NCBI GenBank assembly: GCA_020284085.1
Contig: JACEVL010000081.1
Coordinates: forward strand, 334,501-398,500
Length of the DNA stretch: 64,000 nucleotides
Direction of reading: 5' to 3'
DNA from: Aporrectodea caliginosa
Lineage: Eukaryota; Annelida; Clitellata; Crassiclitellata; Lumbricidae
Shown: positions 36,087 through 49,152 of the stretch, one piece after another
Layout of the letters: the number at the start of each line of letters is the position of its first letter
How positions within the stretch are numbered: the first letter of the stretch is position 1
Translations under genes and position numbers: made by a program
The notes under the pieces: model-generated
Seen by the model: the letters and a program-made list of their open reading frames with translations, nothing else
Database searches by the model: none
Told to the model about the DNA's origin: nothing

Positions 36087-36192
36087 TCAGCCCAGGACTG
36101 ATCGAAGGCTTCTAAATATTGAAAACAGTTACTTTTAATCAGTCTGTACATAAGTTTGTTGGCTTTATGAAGAAATAAATTTGCATTATAAA
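36087..36192 (+). mobile_element. 3' UTR of the RLE retroposon, duplicated copy
   Basis: Nearly identical to 35,036-35,140 and part of the ~1.1 kb tandem duplication. Confidence 0.8.
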
Positions 36193-36223
36193 AAAAAAAA
36201 AAATTATAATTATAATTATTATA

Positions 36224-36310
<87 letters not shown>

Positions 36311-36439
36311 AAACGGTCATTGATCCTCTAAAATCAGAGTTTTAGGGTCCCATTGAACCAAGGCATGCGACAGCGTTGAACCGCTGGACAGTAACAGAGA
36401 TCTTTTGAAAAAGGAAGGAGGTTTCTTGTGGATCTTCCG

Positions 36440-36499
<60 letters not shown>

Positions 36500-36544
36500 G
36501 TATTAGTATTAGTATTAGTATTATTATTACTATTATTATTATTA

Positions 36545-36664
<120 letters not shown>

Positions 36665-36740
36665 TTTATGCCCCGAGGTATACAGGATCCCTCAGGGACT
36701 TCAAGATTATCTATTGTAGAAAATTGTCTGGAAAGGCCCT

Positions 36741-36883
<143 letters not shown>

Positions 36884-36937
36884 GTATTAGTATTAGTATT
36901 AGTATTATTACTACTAATATTATTAGTATTATTATTA

Positions 36938-37058
<121 letters not shown>

Positions 37059-37062
37059 CATT

Positions 37063-37860
37063 GATGAAGTTGTTGCTTTTCTGCATGAGAACCTGCCAAT
37101 GCTCTAGACTCATCTATTTACTGTTTTTCATTCCTTCTCATTTAATAACGAAATCCTCTGTAACATGTTTTTCTCCCCAAATTATTTGAAGGAAAGAACC
37201 AGGTTATCTTCATGCAGTCGACGTCTGTATTGCATAAATCGTATGCATGGTAATATTACTATCAGGCACACAATGGCCCAATAAGACTATGTATTTCTTT
37301 AAAAAATCTATTTCATATATAATATAAAGTTTGATTTCACGGTTAAAGGTAGCAACAGATACGTGGGTGCGATGTAAGCCTTCTCTTTTATGCAGCTGTT
37401 TTTGGTCGTTGCCAATAATAGACAATATCGCCTTTAACGATCGTTACGTAGTGTCTGCAATAAAAGGTGCAAAACTAAAAATGACGTTTGTTCTTATTCT
37501 TTACTCACCATCAACACATAGTTAATTTATTGCAGCTTGATTAGTAATACTATGTGCCAGTTAGAAAAAGACATAGACATGATTTTAACGGCCTGTTCTT
37601 TTTTCCTAATATACTCAACAATGTAGGTATTATCGGTACCAACGAAATCAATGGGAGTAGGCCTATCGATTAACAAGAGGGAGCTCTTGGCTGTTGGATA
37701 ATTGTTAGATAATTGTTTAAAGACTACGTTTGTGAGGCTAGTTATAGGATTTCTGGGTATCCTATGTTTGTGGCTGTGCGATTGACCATCTAGAGAGGTA
37801 TTCATTAAGGCGTCTAACCAAAAACCCATCAAAGTACGATGCTATCATTTAAGCTGCATT
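37063..37860. other. No gene recognised
   Basis: Only short open frames on both strands and no repeat structure noticed. Confidence 0.4.
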
Positions 37861-37864
37861 TAGT

Positions 37865-38212
37865 GGATCGCTTACCGGATCTCTTCCTTGGTCTGGCGCT
37901 GATGTGGTCTCTGTTTATCTACAGGAGCACCACCCTCAGCATCCAGCACCGTGGTTCTCCTCGCTCTTCTAGGCAGGCTGAGTTTCTTGTCTCCCGGTCG
38001 CGGACTTCTATTCTGTAGCGCCGTGCTTTTTCTGTTGCTGGCCTGCAATCTGGAATGGGCTTCCTTTGGCACTACGCCTAATGCCGAGAACCCTTCAGAT
38101 CACGTTCTATTCTAACTTCAAGACTGTTCGGACTTCGGAGTTGGGTCGGTGCGCTCCTAAGTAGATAATCTTGAAGGGGCGCTATGTAAATCTCTGTAAT
38201 GAATGAATGAAT
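37865..38212 (+). pseudogene. 3' end of a LINE ORF
   Basis: A broken frame similar to the 43.7 kb LINE: SRFL.SRS.TS, then CWPAIWNGLPLALR-like text (GGCCTGCAATCTGGAATGGG), GTTGGGTCGGTGCGCTCCTA and TTGAAGGGGCGCTATGTAAA, with a GAATGAATGAATC tail. Same family as the LINE at 43,660-44,125. Confidence 0.65.
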
Positions 38213-38625
38213 CATAATTTGCCAAAGAGCTGATGTAAAATGTTATTACTTTTAACCAAAAAGATTGTCTCCAAAATGGACCAGTATACAAACCAACAAA
38301 TAAATTTATTTTCTTATGCTTTAGTTAATTGCTTTGATGAGTCTGTCTGTTTCTAGCCTACGTTGGTTGCTGGGACTTTGCAGCTGAACCCATTTTAAAA
38401 ATCAAATTATGAAATTATAATTATAATTTTCCAAAGAACTTATGTAAAATGTTATTACTTTGAATCAAAAGTTGGTCTCCAAAATGCACCATTACAAACC
38501 CCTAAATGAAAATTTTTCTTACCCTGGGGAGAGGGCACAGCCCCCTCCCCAGACCCCTCCCCTCAGAGTTCTTCAAAACTGCGTAATTTTATGGAAGACC
38601 TGGTTACGCCACTGGGCTCTAGCCT
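38212..38625. repeat. Duplicated ~80-bp segment and a CCTGGGGAGAGGGCACAG repeat
   Basis: 38,214-38,290 and 38,420-38,500 share CAAAGA(G/A)CT.ATGTAAAATG, then TTATTACTTT and GTCTCCAAAATG(G/C)ACCA. The right part ends GGTTACGCCACTGGG, a phrase common at transposon ends. Confidence 0.6.
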
Positions 38626-39472
38626 CCTCTGAGACTACAAGTGTGCAGGAATATTGAGCACGATTTAGCGCCAGGAAGTGTTGACATATTAAACGTTCAG
38701 TAAACAATAGAAAGGCTTTCTCCATGTTCTGTTTAGACCCGGACCTATTTGATAGCTACCGTGTGATCCCAGACGTTGGGCAAACGGCTGAGTACGCGAC
38801 TTGGAACGATTATTGTGCGAGTTCAAGCGTCTTCTGAGACGAACAATGTGAAGGAATTTTAATAAGTCCTTTACGCCAGAAATCCCGGACTCGGGGCGTG
38901 AAACATTAGATGTTTAACACTGAAATCATTTTAGAACTAGAATCACGCTGCCTTGAAGAAGAAGGCGCTGAAGATTGTTCAGGTGGTACGAGTGGAAGGT
39001 CTAACGTAGTTTAGACAAGAACAGGATTGACCATTGACAAGATCAGTTACCCGAATTATTGGAATGCTCGATCTCGGTTGTCTTGAAGCAGTTAACGCTT
39101 ATGACTATTGAAGTGGACAGCATGGGAATGATGACGTTGATCTTCGGTGGCCGAAGCTCCGTTTCGAGAAACGGAGGACTAAGTGGGGTAGTTTTCTACC
39201 CCAAAGAAATATGTAATATCTCAGCTCACAGGTAAGCTACAATGACAAATAAAGTATCGTTTATAGTATTTCCAAGGTCAAGGAATTGAAATATCGCATT
39301 GTAAATAGTGTGAGAATAGTACTCTCCCAGATGGCGGCCAATATGCCCGCCGAAACACAAAAATGTGTATATCTAAGCTCATAGATAAGCTACAATGACA
39401 AATGAAGAGTCCATTGTAAAACTTTCAAGGTCACGAAATCGAACTATGGCATTGGGAATAGTGTGGGAACAC

Positions 39473-41168
39473 TAGACTGGTCCAAACATACATGGGAAAA
39501 ATATTTTTTCCAAAATATGCTGCTCCACAAGGCTGCCCCGTTACACTTGACTAGAAGACTCTGTGTTGACAAAATTGAAGAGATCTGAGCATGTTTAGAG
39601 GTCGCTAGGTTTTGACACTTTTTGTAGAAATTGCAAAAATTGCGCATCTGACGCGTTAATAGCTGCATTATGAATTAAAATTAAAATCCATGAACACCAT
39701 GCAAGCACCATCTTTCTGAATCATGATCAATATGACAACTGTATTTAAGTAAATAAAAGAATAATAAGCTTATTTACAAATAAAACACTTGTTTCAAGTT
39801 CTTTCTGATAGATAAACGGTTGTTGGCTTATAGCTAATTTTTAAATTTTGCATGCCAATTACAATAATACATTACAATTCGTTTCATATACAATTGGATT
39901 GTTCAATATTGCTCTGTACGCTGCTAATTTAGCATGATTCGAGTTTTTTTAGTCTGTGAAGCCAGCCTTGAATATGAAATAAGCCTACAGCTCATATTTT
40001 TTCTCTTTCTGCAATAAAAGCTCATACGAGACAAAAACAGCAGCTATGGTGGAACTGGCATCAACCAGGAGTTCCCCACTGTGTCGGTTGTTAGGGATGC
40101 CTGGCAAACACATTCTTGGGTCTGGACTCCCAAACAAATGGGGCAATCCCGAGGAATTTCATGTTTCATTACCAGAATGGACTAACAGTTGATGAGGCCA
40201 CCAAACAATAGTCACTGCGTTAGTAATTCGGGAGAAGGCTTCGGATTCGGGTGTTGGCAAGCTGTGAAAGTCGTATGAACATAGATTTGTGCTGATTCAA
40301 GGAGTAACAGTTTGAGGTCAATTTAAATTAACTCTTTTCAGTCGTCATCTATGCTATTTCATCGAACACCTTATAGCCACGCGCTTTCTTTGATGAACGT
40401 GTCAACGGTGTCATTGAAGACATCGATGCTGCTCTGGTAAATACAATTTACTCATCCACCTAATCCGCTATCCTGGACAGGAAGTCCTTCGACCACCAGA
40501 CTCCACTGGAAGCGTATGTCACTAGGAGATCTTTAAAACGGTTTGATCTTTTTACTACCCAGAATCAAGAACAAGCCAAAGCCTTCTTATCGAAGCCTTT
40601 TGCTCTCTGGCTATTGGATCAGTCGATGAAGGCAAATGTCAAACTGTGGATTGTCATCAATGATTGCGCAGATCTTGGAGTGGCTCTGATCCAGTCTTAC
40701 AATGATGTACTAAGGATGAGTCACAGAAACAATACTTGCTGCAACTTGTCTCCAGTCATCGGATAAAACTTTCTGTTCCAACAAAGGCAAATGAAATAAT
40801 GGTGGATTGCGGGTTTTCCACCACTTCAATGACCGGATTTCTTTAATTATCCAAAAATATATTTAATTACAAACTTAATGCAGCCTGACTAAACAGTAAC
40901 ACTGCGGTATTTATTTCTAAGTGTGCTGTTTATTTTTCAAAATAATAATTGACTTGAAAAACAATTATGACTGATTTGAAAAAATCAAAAATATGCATGT
41001 TTTTTACAAGTTCAAACTATATAGCAGAAAGTCGAAAAACATAGCGACCTCTAAATATAATCCAATCTTTCCAAAATTTTGCATACAGACTCATGTTTTC
41101 ATGTGTAACAAGGGCAGCCTTGTGGAGCAATGCATTTCCAACTTTTAATTTTTTGGACCAGGCTAGGG
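39473..41168. mobile_element. ~1.7 kb element with long (~130 bp) inverted ends
   Basis: The left arm (TAGACTGGTCCAAA... CTCCACAAGGCTGCCC... TTTAGAGGTCGC) is repeated inverted at the right (GCGACCTCTAAA... GGGCAGCCTTGTGGAG... TTTGGACCAGGCTA). The interior at about 40,690-40,840 matches the interior of the shorter element at 45.2-46.1 kb in inverse orientation. No intact coding frame. Confidence 0.75.
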
Positions 41169-41458
41169 AACACTGATATCCAAGATGGCGGCCAATGTGG
41201 CCGTAAAAAGATAAATATGTATATTTCAGCTCATAGATAAGATACAATGACATATGAAGAGTCGAATTTAATATTTTGAGGTTAAATCGAAATATCGCAG
41301 TGACAATAGAGTGGGAATGTTCCTTTCTTGGAAAGTGACCTATTGATCCCATCCATAATTAGGCAAGTATTAAAAATCAATTGCATGGTAGAATCAACAC
41401 TTTATTTCTAATTGCAGCATAATTAGACTCTATGTGCTAAAACCTTCTATGAATACAT

Positions 41459-42275
41459 CATAGTTGTTAAAAACGGTAAAATCAAAATAAAAAACGGAAA
41501 AAACGTCGTTTTATTGAAAAAATAAAAAACGGAAAAAAACGAGAAAAAAACGGAAAAGAAAATAATTTGACTTTGCTACATCTTTTACTGCATTTTATAA
41601 TTAAAAACCTTGTTTACACAATTTAATTTTAATAAGCAAATAACATAACTTTATTAGTAAACACCAAATAACAGTAACCTAGGCTACTAGAATTATTTTC
41701 TTTTACATACGTTACGTTTCATAGAAATTGATAAATTAAAAATATTGAAATCTTTTCAAATTTAAATTTCATACATAAGTCCACATAAGTCCATGCTGAC
41801 ATAAGCAATTAAAAAGTAAACTTTGTAAGTAAAGAGTGTAGGCTACTTAATTAAAAATTGTAGATCTACTGACAATTCAGACTTATATAAGAACTTAATA
41901 TGGAGTAATATCCGTCAATTTATCAGTCAATCAGAGATTATTGAGTACAAAGACAACATTTCGCATTTTGGATAGGCTAACTTAGAAATTCAAATAACTT
42001 TAAAAAATTTTATTTCCTGAACTGTGTTGTTTATTTCTCAACTGATAACACTAAATAATGACGTAAATTAGACGAATCCATGAAAGGACGGAGACAACGT
42101 AAGGGATATCAGAAAAAAATAAAATTAAACAAATAGTAACAGACAGTGAATAACTAAATAAAGTTACATATAAAAAATAAAAAAACGGAAACAAACGATA
42201 CGAGAAATAAAAAACGAAAAAAACGACGTTTTTGGAGCAAAATAAAAAACGAAAAAAACGTTTTTTACAACTATG
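41459..42275. mobile_element. hAT-type non-autonomous element, 817 bp (copy 1)
   Basis: TIR CATAGTTGTTAAAAACG at the left, CGTTTTTTACAACTATG at the right. Perfect 8-bp duplication GAATACAT at 41451-41458 and 42276-42283. The arms hold repeated AAAAACG(G/A)AAAAAACG words. A second copy lies at 46485-47295. Confidence 0.95.
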
Positions 42276-42308
42276 GAATACATCTTCATTATGAACGAAA
42301 AAGTAGTG

Positions 42309-42532
42309 ACGTCGAGGCCGAAGTGGGGTAGATTTCTAACCCATGACACTTTGAACCGAAATAACTTTCTCAGACAACATGACATGATGATGGTTTTGGT
42401 ATGAGAATATGTCGGGGGTCTGAACTTGTAAACATGTGGAACGTCAAATTATGACTACCTACAGTTACTCCGCAATCAACAACCAAACACCGCTGGGGTA
42501 GAAAACTACCCCACTTCGGCCTACGAAGGTTA
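42309..42532. mobile_element. Small TIR element with GGCCGAAGTGGGGTAG arms
   Basis: GGCCGAAGTGGGGTAGATTT at the left and AAACTACCCCACTTCGGCC at the right. The right end is followed by TACGAAGGTTAA, which suggests a piggyBac-type TTAA target, but the left TTAA is missing. A similar arm lies at about 39,150-39,205. Confidence 0.55.
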
Positions 42533-42539
42533 ATTAGGC

Positions 42540-43655
42540 GTATTGTCACAAAGTGAAACACTGAGTCTACGTTTTTACCTCAGATGTGGCAATACTTAAT
42601 TATATAAAAATATGACTCCGCAGCTTTAAGTGCAAGTTCCTATTGGCTATAGCTAACATTTTGCTTTTTAACACTGCATCGATAAAGTATTGAGTTTGTT
42701 AGTGTGAGCTGTCTATTAGCATTTAGGCCTATTAATGACAAAATTATTGCTTCAAGTGTGTGAATTAAGTCGGAGTCGGCGCACTAGTTTACCTAAAGGT
42801 CTCTTATAATAGGTCCACAATTATGGTAAACGTATACTCTATTAACGTTTTGTGAAGTCCCATACACTCCTTGCAGTCGCGATTGTCATCCAAATAGAAA
42901 CAGGACTTAAACTTAAAAAGCGAATGATTCATGTTGGAAGCAGAGCACGACGCCTATTCAGCGCGAGCTTATTAAGTTAAACCGTCAATATATTCTGAAG
43001 CTAAATTTTAAGGTTAATCATAAGATGCTCAAAGCTGATCATTGCACACTTTATTCGGCCTTATAACAAAAGCTGCGGTCATGAAGGCATCTGTCAAGAT
43101 GGATCTTGGTCTACTGCATGATATCAACTGAAGTATGACGAAGCAAATCTTCTACGTTTAATATTATAGAAAGCCATTGGACAACGCTTTTGATATGCTG
43201 AAAACAGCAGCTTATAGGTTAATATCAGTAATAGTTAATTTATTGGTTAAAACATTTATGTCTATCGTTGGAAGCTCAGGGAGCTCAGACGAGAAAACCA
43301 TATGTTTGTGGATAAAGAAAAAAGTTTTCGATGTTTCATTGACTCTGAGCGGCTTTGGCAGGGTATTTTTTTTAGCTTCATGGGCTTCTTCTCCTCACGA
43401 ATCGATTTTTACTATTTAGGGGCCTACTTGTTAGACTATGACCTTTTCAACTTCTCTCACCTATTAATTGCCCTTACGAAATGACAACTGTTAATGACTG
43501 TATTCTCACGTGTACATTGTGTTCACTGTTCATGGAATCGATTCTAATAAAATTTGAATTTGAATTTTAGTCGCGTTTGAATACCTAGTCATTGTGCATT
43601 TTAGGAAAGAGGCGTGAGTGCTGATTTGTGCCACGGTTTTAACTCATAACAGAGT
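42540..43655. other. No gene recognised; retroposon-type tail near 43,550
   Basis: AATAAAATTTGAATTTGAATTTT at about 43,547 looks like a LINE tail. An 80-codon open frame at 43,177 has no recognisable motif. Confidence 0.4.
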
Positions 43656-43659
43656 TTGT

Positions 43660-44125
43660 CTTACGCTCTGCAGCCCGCCTTATTGGCCGCATACCCAAAT
43701 TCGATCACATCTCCAGCTATATGCGTGACATTCTTCACTGGCTTCCCCTTAGGCAGCGTATCGAGTATAGGGTAGCTGCCTTAGTTTGGCGCTGCCTGCT
43801 AGGTCTCGCTCCTGCCTACCTTATTGAGCTTTGTAGCCCCACCCTCAATGCTCGGGGTTCACGCTCCTTCCGTTCAGCTGAACAGGGTCTTCTCTCTGTC
43901 CCTTTTGCTCGAACCTCCATCAGGCTGAGCCGTGCCTTCTCTGTTGTTGGCGCCTCGACCTGGAATGGCCTCCCTCTGGCACTCCGCTCCCTCCCTAGAA
44001 CCCCTTCTCAGGCATTCCTCTCTCAACTTAAAATGGTCCTATTTGGCCGCGCTGGGGTTGGGAGCGCCTCTGAGTAGTTCCCTTGAAGAGACGCTATACA
44101 AATTCAAGTAATGAATGAATGAAGG
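43660..44125 (+). pseudogene. 3' end of an L2/CR1-type LINE
   Basis: An open frame from about 43,670 reads ARLIGRIPKFDHIS, DILHWLPLRQRIEYR, CLLGLAPAYL, AFSVVGASTWNGLP and VLFGRAGVGSASE, the usual C-terminal segment after the reverse transcriptase. Then TTGAAGAGACGCTATACAAA and (GAAT)n. The last ~60 bp are shared with the SINE in gene 2. 5' truncated. Confidence 0.85.
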
Positions 44126-44134
44126 AATATATTT

Positions 44135-45010
44135 TCATACTCAAGGACTTTGTGACACAAGGTAAGGTAAGTCTCGAGTAAGAATCAAGTGTAGGGACTA
44201 CTTTAGTTTTAAGTTCAAGTAGGTAGAAACTATATTTTAGTTTTACTTGTGTACAAGTACGATTGCCAAGTAGACCTGCAGCATTTCTGCTAATTCAATT
44301 GTCCTATAGAGAGGCGGGCAGGTCAGCGACGTTAGAACCAAGCCTAAAATTACCAGCTTATAATTATTACACGCAGTGTTTACATGCTCTTATCAAAGTC
44401 AACATCACAAGTAGCATGCCACGATAAATGATGCTCCTGTGTTAGCTACGATTACACTTATAATAAAAAAAACAAATAGGAATTTCGAAATAGACGGACT
44501 ACAATTATGTTGAATGACTTCCTGGTCTAGAGTTTTTAATATTCAGTCCATAATAATCTGTGGTATCGTATAAGATAACAGATCCACAGTAATCTAATCC
44601 AACTATATTTGAGAACAGCGTTACCATAATATTATAATGCAGAATGCATCTTTCGATGGTCGCTTCCAGTGATATCATAGTGAGCAATTGTAGTCTGTAG
44701 GGACAGCCTATGCGATTTCCAGTAGTTCAGAGGAACCAGAAATCGGTCAGAAGTTAGCTGAAGTAGATAAGGCTAGACCTGAGCAACATTAAAGGGCTGA
44801 GAGAAGAGAGCGAGAACTGGTGGCTCTTTAAGACCTCCTCGATGGCTGCACCTGCTGTAATGAGAGAAATCTGTCTAATCTGGCAAAACATTGTATATCC
44901 TGTTCGCAAGTCACTCTCTTCCTGGGTCATTTGCTAAACTTTATAACTTTAACGTCAAAGTCATAACTGATAATGTCAAACTGGTAACCACTTAAACAAA
45001 ATATCTGTTA
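44135..45010. repeat. Dispersed repeat R1, copy B (no insertions)
   Basis: Collinear with copy A at 18.86-22.49 kb but lacking the Harbinger-like and hAT insertions, so it gives both empty sites. Confidence 0.75.
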
Positions 45011-45069
45011 AAAGAATTTAGCTTTGTTCATCAGTTTTCTGTTGTCTATTCCTTATGTTCAAAAACATT

Positions 45070-46340
45070 TGTAACACAAGTTTCGAGTAAGTGTAGGGTC
45101 TAAGTTGGTTTCAGGAACAAGTACTTAAAACTATTTCTGGTTGTACTAGAGTGCAAGTGCGATTGCCAAGTACAACATTTCTGCCTATTGAATTAACTCA
45201 AGGCAAGATGACCAGCCTAGATTGCAGACAATGTTTACGTACTACGGTGGCCCAAAATAACAAAAGTTGGAAATGTTTAGCTCCACAAGGCTGCCCTTGT
45301 TACACATGAAAAGATAACCCTGTATGCAAAAATTTGGACAGATTGAACTATGTTTAGAGGTCGCGCCTTTTGCACACTTTTACATTATATAGTATGAAGC
45401 GTAAAAAGACATGTATCATTTTGAATAGCAAGGTAGTTACTATTTTGAACGTTGAACAGCCTAATAAAAATATATATCGCAGTGTTACTGCTTAGTCAGA
45501 GTGCATTAAATGCAAATAATTTGTAACGCAATATAATTTTTTACTATGAAAGTAGTTTTCCAGTCTGCATAAATAACCGTCATTGAAGTGCCGGAAAACG
45601 CGAAAACCGCGATTATTTCATTTTGCTCTTGTCGGAAAAGAAATCATTGTGTGATGACTGGAGGCAAGTTGCAGCAGGTATTGTGTCTGTGACTCATCCT
45701 TAGTTACGCGACAGAATTAACCAATTTCAACAATTATTGGCTGAGATCTGATCATTTTTCTTCGATTTTGTTAGATTTTGTTTCTTATGACCTTGAAATG
45801 ACCTTGAACGACCCTGAATTTAGTATTTATATTTTAATCAAAATATAGCTCATATCGAGATAAATAAACAGTAAAAAGTTCATCTAAATTGGACTCCTCA
45901 TTAATTTGTTGTGATAAAAAGAGTAAATCGACAATGGAACCAAGTTCCAAAACCCAAGCATGCGGTTTTTGCGATTTCTACAAAAAAGTGTCAAAATGGC
46001 GCGACCTCTAAACATGCTCAGATCTCTTCAATTTTTTCACCACATAGTCTTCTTGTCAAGTGGAACAAGGGCAGCCTTGTGGAGCAGCATGTTTCAACAA
46101 AAATTATTTCCCCGTGTAAGTTTGGGCCACACTATTACGTACCCTCCCTCATCAAAAGCCAGCATCAGAGGCGTCATGTCACGAAATATATAATAGCTAT
46201 GGTATAATTGTAATCAAATAGGATAAACAGGAAGTTCAAAGACTTCAGTTATATTGAATGACTTCCTGGTTTAGATTGTTAATGCTCAGTTCACCATAAT
46301 CTACGGTGTCGTATTAACGATCCACAACAATCTAAAATTA
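45070..46340. repeat. Dispersed repeat R1, copy C, interrupted at 45,246-46,137
   Basis: The left part (TTTCGAGTAAGTGTAGGGTC..., GTGCGATTGCCAAGTACAAC) and right part (AATAGGATAAACAGGAAGTT...) match copies A and B on either side of the long-TIR element. Confidence 0.65.
45246..46137. mobile_element. ~0.9 kb deletion derivative of the long-TIR element
   Basis: The inverted arms (GGTGGCCCAAA...CTCCACAAGGCTGCCC...TTTAGAGGTCGCG) resemble those at 39.47 and 41.17 kb. The interior retains GTCATTGAAGTG(C/G).GGAAAA and CTGTGACTCATCCTTAG, found inverted in the longer element. Confidence 0.75.
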
Positions 46341-46344
46341 TAGT

Positions 46345-46484
46345 AACTTCTATTTGGTTGAATGGTAACACGCAGGTACAAAGATCAGAAGGACACGGGT
46401 TCGATACCCGCTAGCCCCAGTAGGTCAGATGTGAACCTTGCAGAGTGCCACACAGTTATCTTCGACTCCTGTTAAACTTGTTAT
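46345..46484 (+). mobile_element. tRNA-like SINE head
   Basis: A box-A-like GGTTGAATGGTAACACG at 46356 and a box B GGGTTCGATACC at 46397. The acceptor-side pairing is imperfect, so it is read as a SINE head and not a tRNA gene. It ends at the hAT copy 2 insertion. Confidence 0.45.
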
Positions 46485-47295
46485 CATAGTTGTTAAAAAC
46501 GGTAAAATCAAAATAAAAAACGGAAAAAAACGTCGTTTTATTGAACAAAATAAAAACGAAAAAAACGAGAAAAAAACGGAAAAGAAAATAATTTGACTTT
46601 GCTACATCTTTTACTGCATTTTAAAATTAGAAACCTTGTTTACACAATTTAATTTTAATCAGCAAATAACATAGCTTTATTAGTAAACACCAAATAACAG
46701 TAATCTACAAAAATTATTTTCTTTTTCATACGTTTGGTTTAAAAAGAAATTGAGAAATTAAAAATATTGAAATCTTTTCAAATTTAAATTTCATACATAA
46801 GTCCATGATAATATAAGCAATTAAAACCTAAACTTTGTTAGTATAGAGTGTACTTAATTAAAAATTGTAGATCTACTTACAATTCTGACTTATATAAGAA
46901 CTTAATATTGAGTAGGCCTATAGGCTATATCCGTCAGTTTATCAGTCAATCAGAGATTAGGCCTACTGATTACAAAGACAACATTTTACATGTTGGATAA
47001 CTTAGAAATTCAAATAACTTTTATAAATGTTATTTCTTGAACTGTGCTGTTTATTTCTCAACTGATGACACTAAATAGTGACGTAAATTAGATGAATCCT
47101 TGAAAGGACGGAGAGAACGTAAGGGATATCAGACAAAAATAAAATTAAACAAATAGTAACAGACAGTAAATAACTAAATAAAGTTACATATAAAATATTA
47201 AAAACGGAAAAAAACGAGACGAGAAATAAAAAACGAAAAAAACGACGTTTTTTGGAACAGAATAAAAAACGAATAAAACGTTTTTTACAACTATG
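46485..47295. mobile_element. hAT-type non-autonomous element, 811 bp (copy 2)
   Basis: Same ends and interior as 41459-42275. The 8-bp duplication CTTGTTAT lies at 46477-46484 and 47296-47303. Confidence 0.95.
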
Positions 47296-47339
47296 CTTGT
47301 TATCATCTGTTGTTACTATGTCATGTAATCCTATTCTGC

Positions 47340-47560
47340 GTTTTGTCAGTTGGAATTAATTAACGATGATCGTAATTATTGCAGCTAATGCAGAAGGCAT
47401 CGGTCAATGGTCACTAATTCAAGTGATGTCATAATCAGGAATCGTAATCCGTTGAAGCAGCCTAGTAGTTCAGAGGAATCTGAAATATGGCTGCGATGGA
47501 TTAGCAAGTTGAAACGGATAAGTTTAGACCATCTATCGACCATCCATCTAAATTCCAACA
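47340..47560. repeat. Dispersed repeat R1, fragment D
   Basis: Contains AGAAGGCATCGGTCAATGGT and AGCCTAGTAGTTCAGAGGAA, as in copies A to C and, in part, near the 3' side of the minus-strand LINE at 48.0 kb. Confidence 0.5.
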
Positions 47561-47589
47561 CTTCGGACGTGGGATAGAGCAGCACTCAA

Positions 47590-47945
47590 AATATACCATC
47601 CGCCGCTGCCTCGCCCTTTATGCTGCCACTACTTTAATTTACGGGTGGACTTTGGTAAAGCCATCTTTACTGGACTTTCGATAGCTAATACTTCGAGGCT
47701 TCAGTCTGTTCTCAATGCTGATGCCCGTCTAATTGGAGTTGTCTCAGGTTTGGCCATATTACTTCCTGCATGCTGGATACTTTACACTGACCTCCCATCA
47801 AACAGCATATTGAGTTTAAGATGCTGAACATTATGCGCAATTGTCTTGCATTTCAGTCAACTCGGTCCCGGGTCTTGGAACCCTTCGGTCGACTGCCAAT
47901 GGACTCCTGACTGCCCATCGTATGTAATGTAATGTAATTAGCAAC
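47590..47945 (+). pseudogene. LINE reverse transcriptase fragment
   Basis: Broken frames read DFGKAIFTGLSIANTSRLQS, VLNADARLIGV, then after a frameshift PIKQHIEFKMLNIMRNCLA. It closes with GTAATGTAATGTAATTA. Related to the 32.1-33.0 kb LINE. Confidence 0.6.
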
Positions 47946-48055
47946 TTCTATTGCGCCGGTGTCTAATGCACAAGGCATCAACCGATGGCGCATCAAAACA
48001 ATCCGTAATCAGGTCAACATCCAGAAGATCAGTCCGTAAGAGACAGAGAGGCAGC

Positions 48056-48841
48056 CTAAGGTGGATAAGCAATTTGAAAGAGGTAAGTTTTCAGCCGAGA
48101 ACGAAATGACACAAGCGACTGAGCACTGCGTACAGACACAGGAAAAGAGTTCCAAAAAGTAGGTCCAGACACCGAAAAAGCTCGCTCACCGAGAACAGTT
48201 CTTGATTTAGGTATGACCAGACAAAGACAATCAGATGAACTCATTGAATAATGATAAGTCAGAGGAATAAGAACAGATTTTAAATATTTTGGTTGGCCAG
48301 AGTTCAAAGTTTTATATACTATGAGCCCCAGTTTGAAACGAATTCGTTGCTGAACAGGAAGCCAATGCAGAGATTTAAGCGCAGGGGTTATATGTTCATA
48401 TTTGGATGTATTAGTTATGGCTCTAGCCAAAGAGTTCTGAACCCTCTGCAGCTTCAGTATGTTTGATTTATTGATCCCAGTAAGAAGCGAGTTACAATAG
48501 TCTAGGCGACTGGAAACCAATGCATTTGCCAAAGATATTCTTGTAGACATGGGCACATAACGCCTAATTCTGCGTATGTCACGAATGAACATATAGGATG
48601 ACTTACAAATATTGTTTACATGGCCAGTGAGAGACATGGTAGAATTAAAAACAACGCCTAAGTTGCGTGCAGCAACGGCCAGCTCAACAACTGAGTCACC
48701 TAGTTTCAATGACTTAAGCCCATCAAATTTCTTAAGTTGCTGTGGAGTGCCAAGTAACAGAAATTCAGTCTTTGATGGGTTAAGGAGGAGTTTATTGGAT
48801 GCCATCCAGGACTGTACTTCCTCAAAGACAGCAGACAGCAT
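48056..48841 (-). pseudogene. L2/CR1-type LINE reverse transcriptase, C-terminal third
   Basis: A 261-codon open frame: W...NKLLLNPSKTEFLLLG (the K-T-E motif after the catalytic YADD region), NLGVVFNSTMSL..HV, RLDYCNSLLTG, LQRVQNSLARAI, LKSLHWLPVQQRIRFKL and AFSVSGPTFWNSFP. The catalytic FADD motif and everything 5' of it are missing. The frame is otherwise intact, so the insertion is fairly young. Confidence 0.85.
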
Positions 48842-49152
48842 CTGTGTAGATGAGTCACATGACAGACTGCGTTCTACTGCAGTTCAATCCAGAAGCTTTC
48901 GCTTTTCTCGAGAGCTGCGGCTCGAACTCTTCAAGCAAGCTCCTGAAATAATTATTACGTACTAGCCTATTTGACAGTAATTTCACTGGTTCGGGTCCGG
49001 AGCGCAACTGATGAGTTTTTCTTGAATAAGCGTTTAATAAATGCTATATTGGAAAATTTGCAATTACAATTACAATGTGAGTCGATTTCAATATTTATTA
49101 GTATGAGGAGTCAGCACCGAACAGAAATGTGTCGGCTACTACCAGTATAGAC

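Noticed and set aside
46350..46420. A functional tRNA gene
   Set aside because: Box A and box B are present, but the acceptor and anticodon stems do not pair convincingly; more likely a SINE head.
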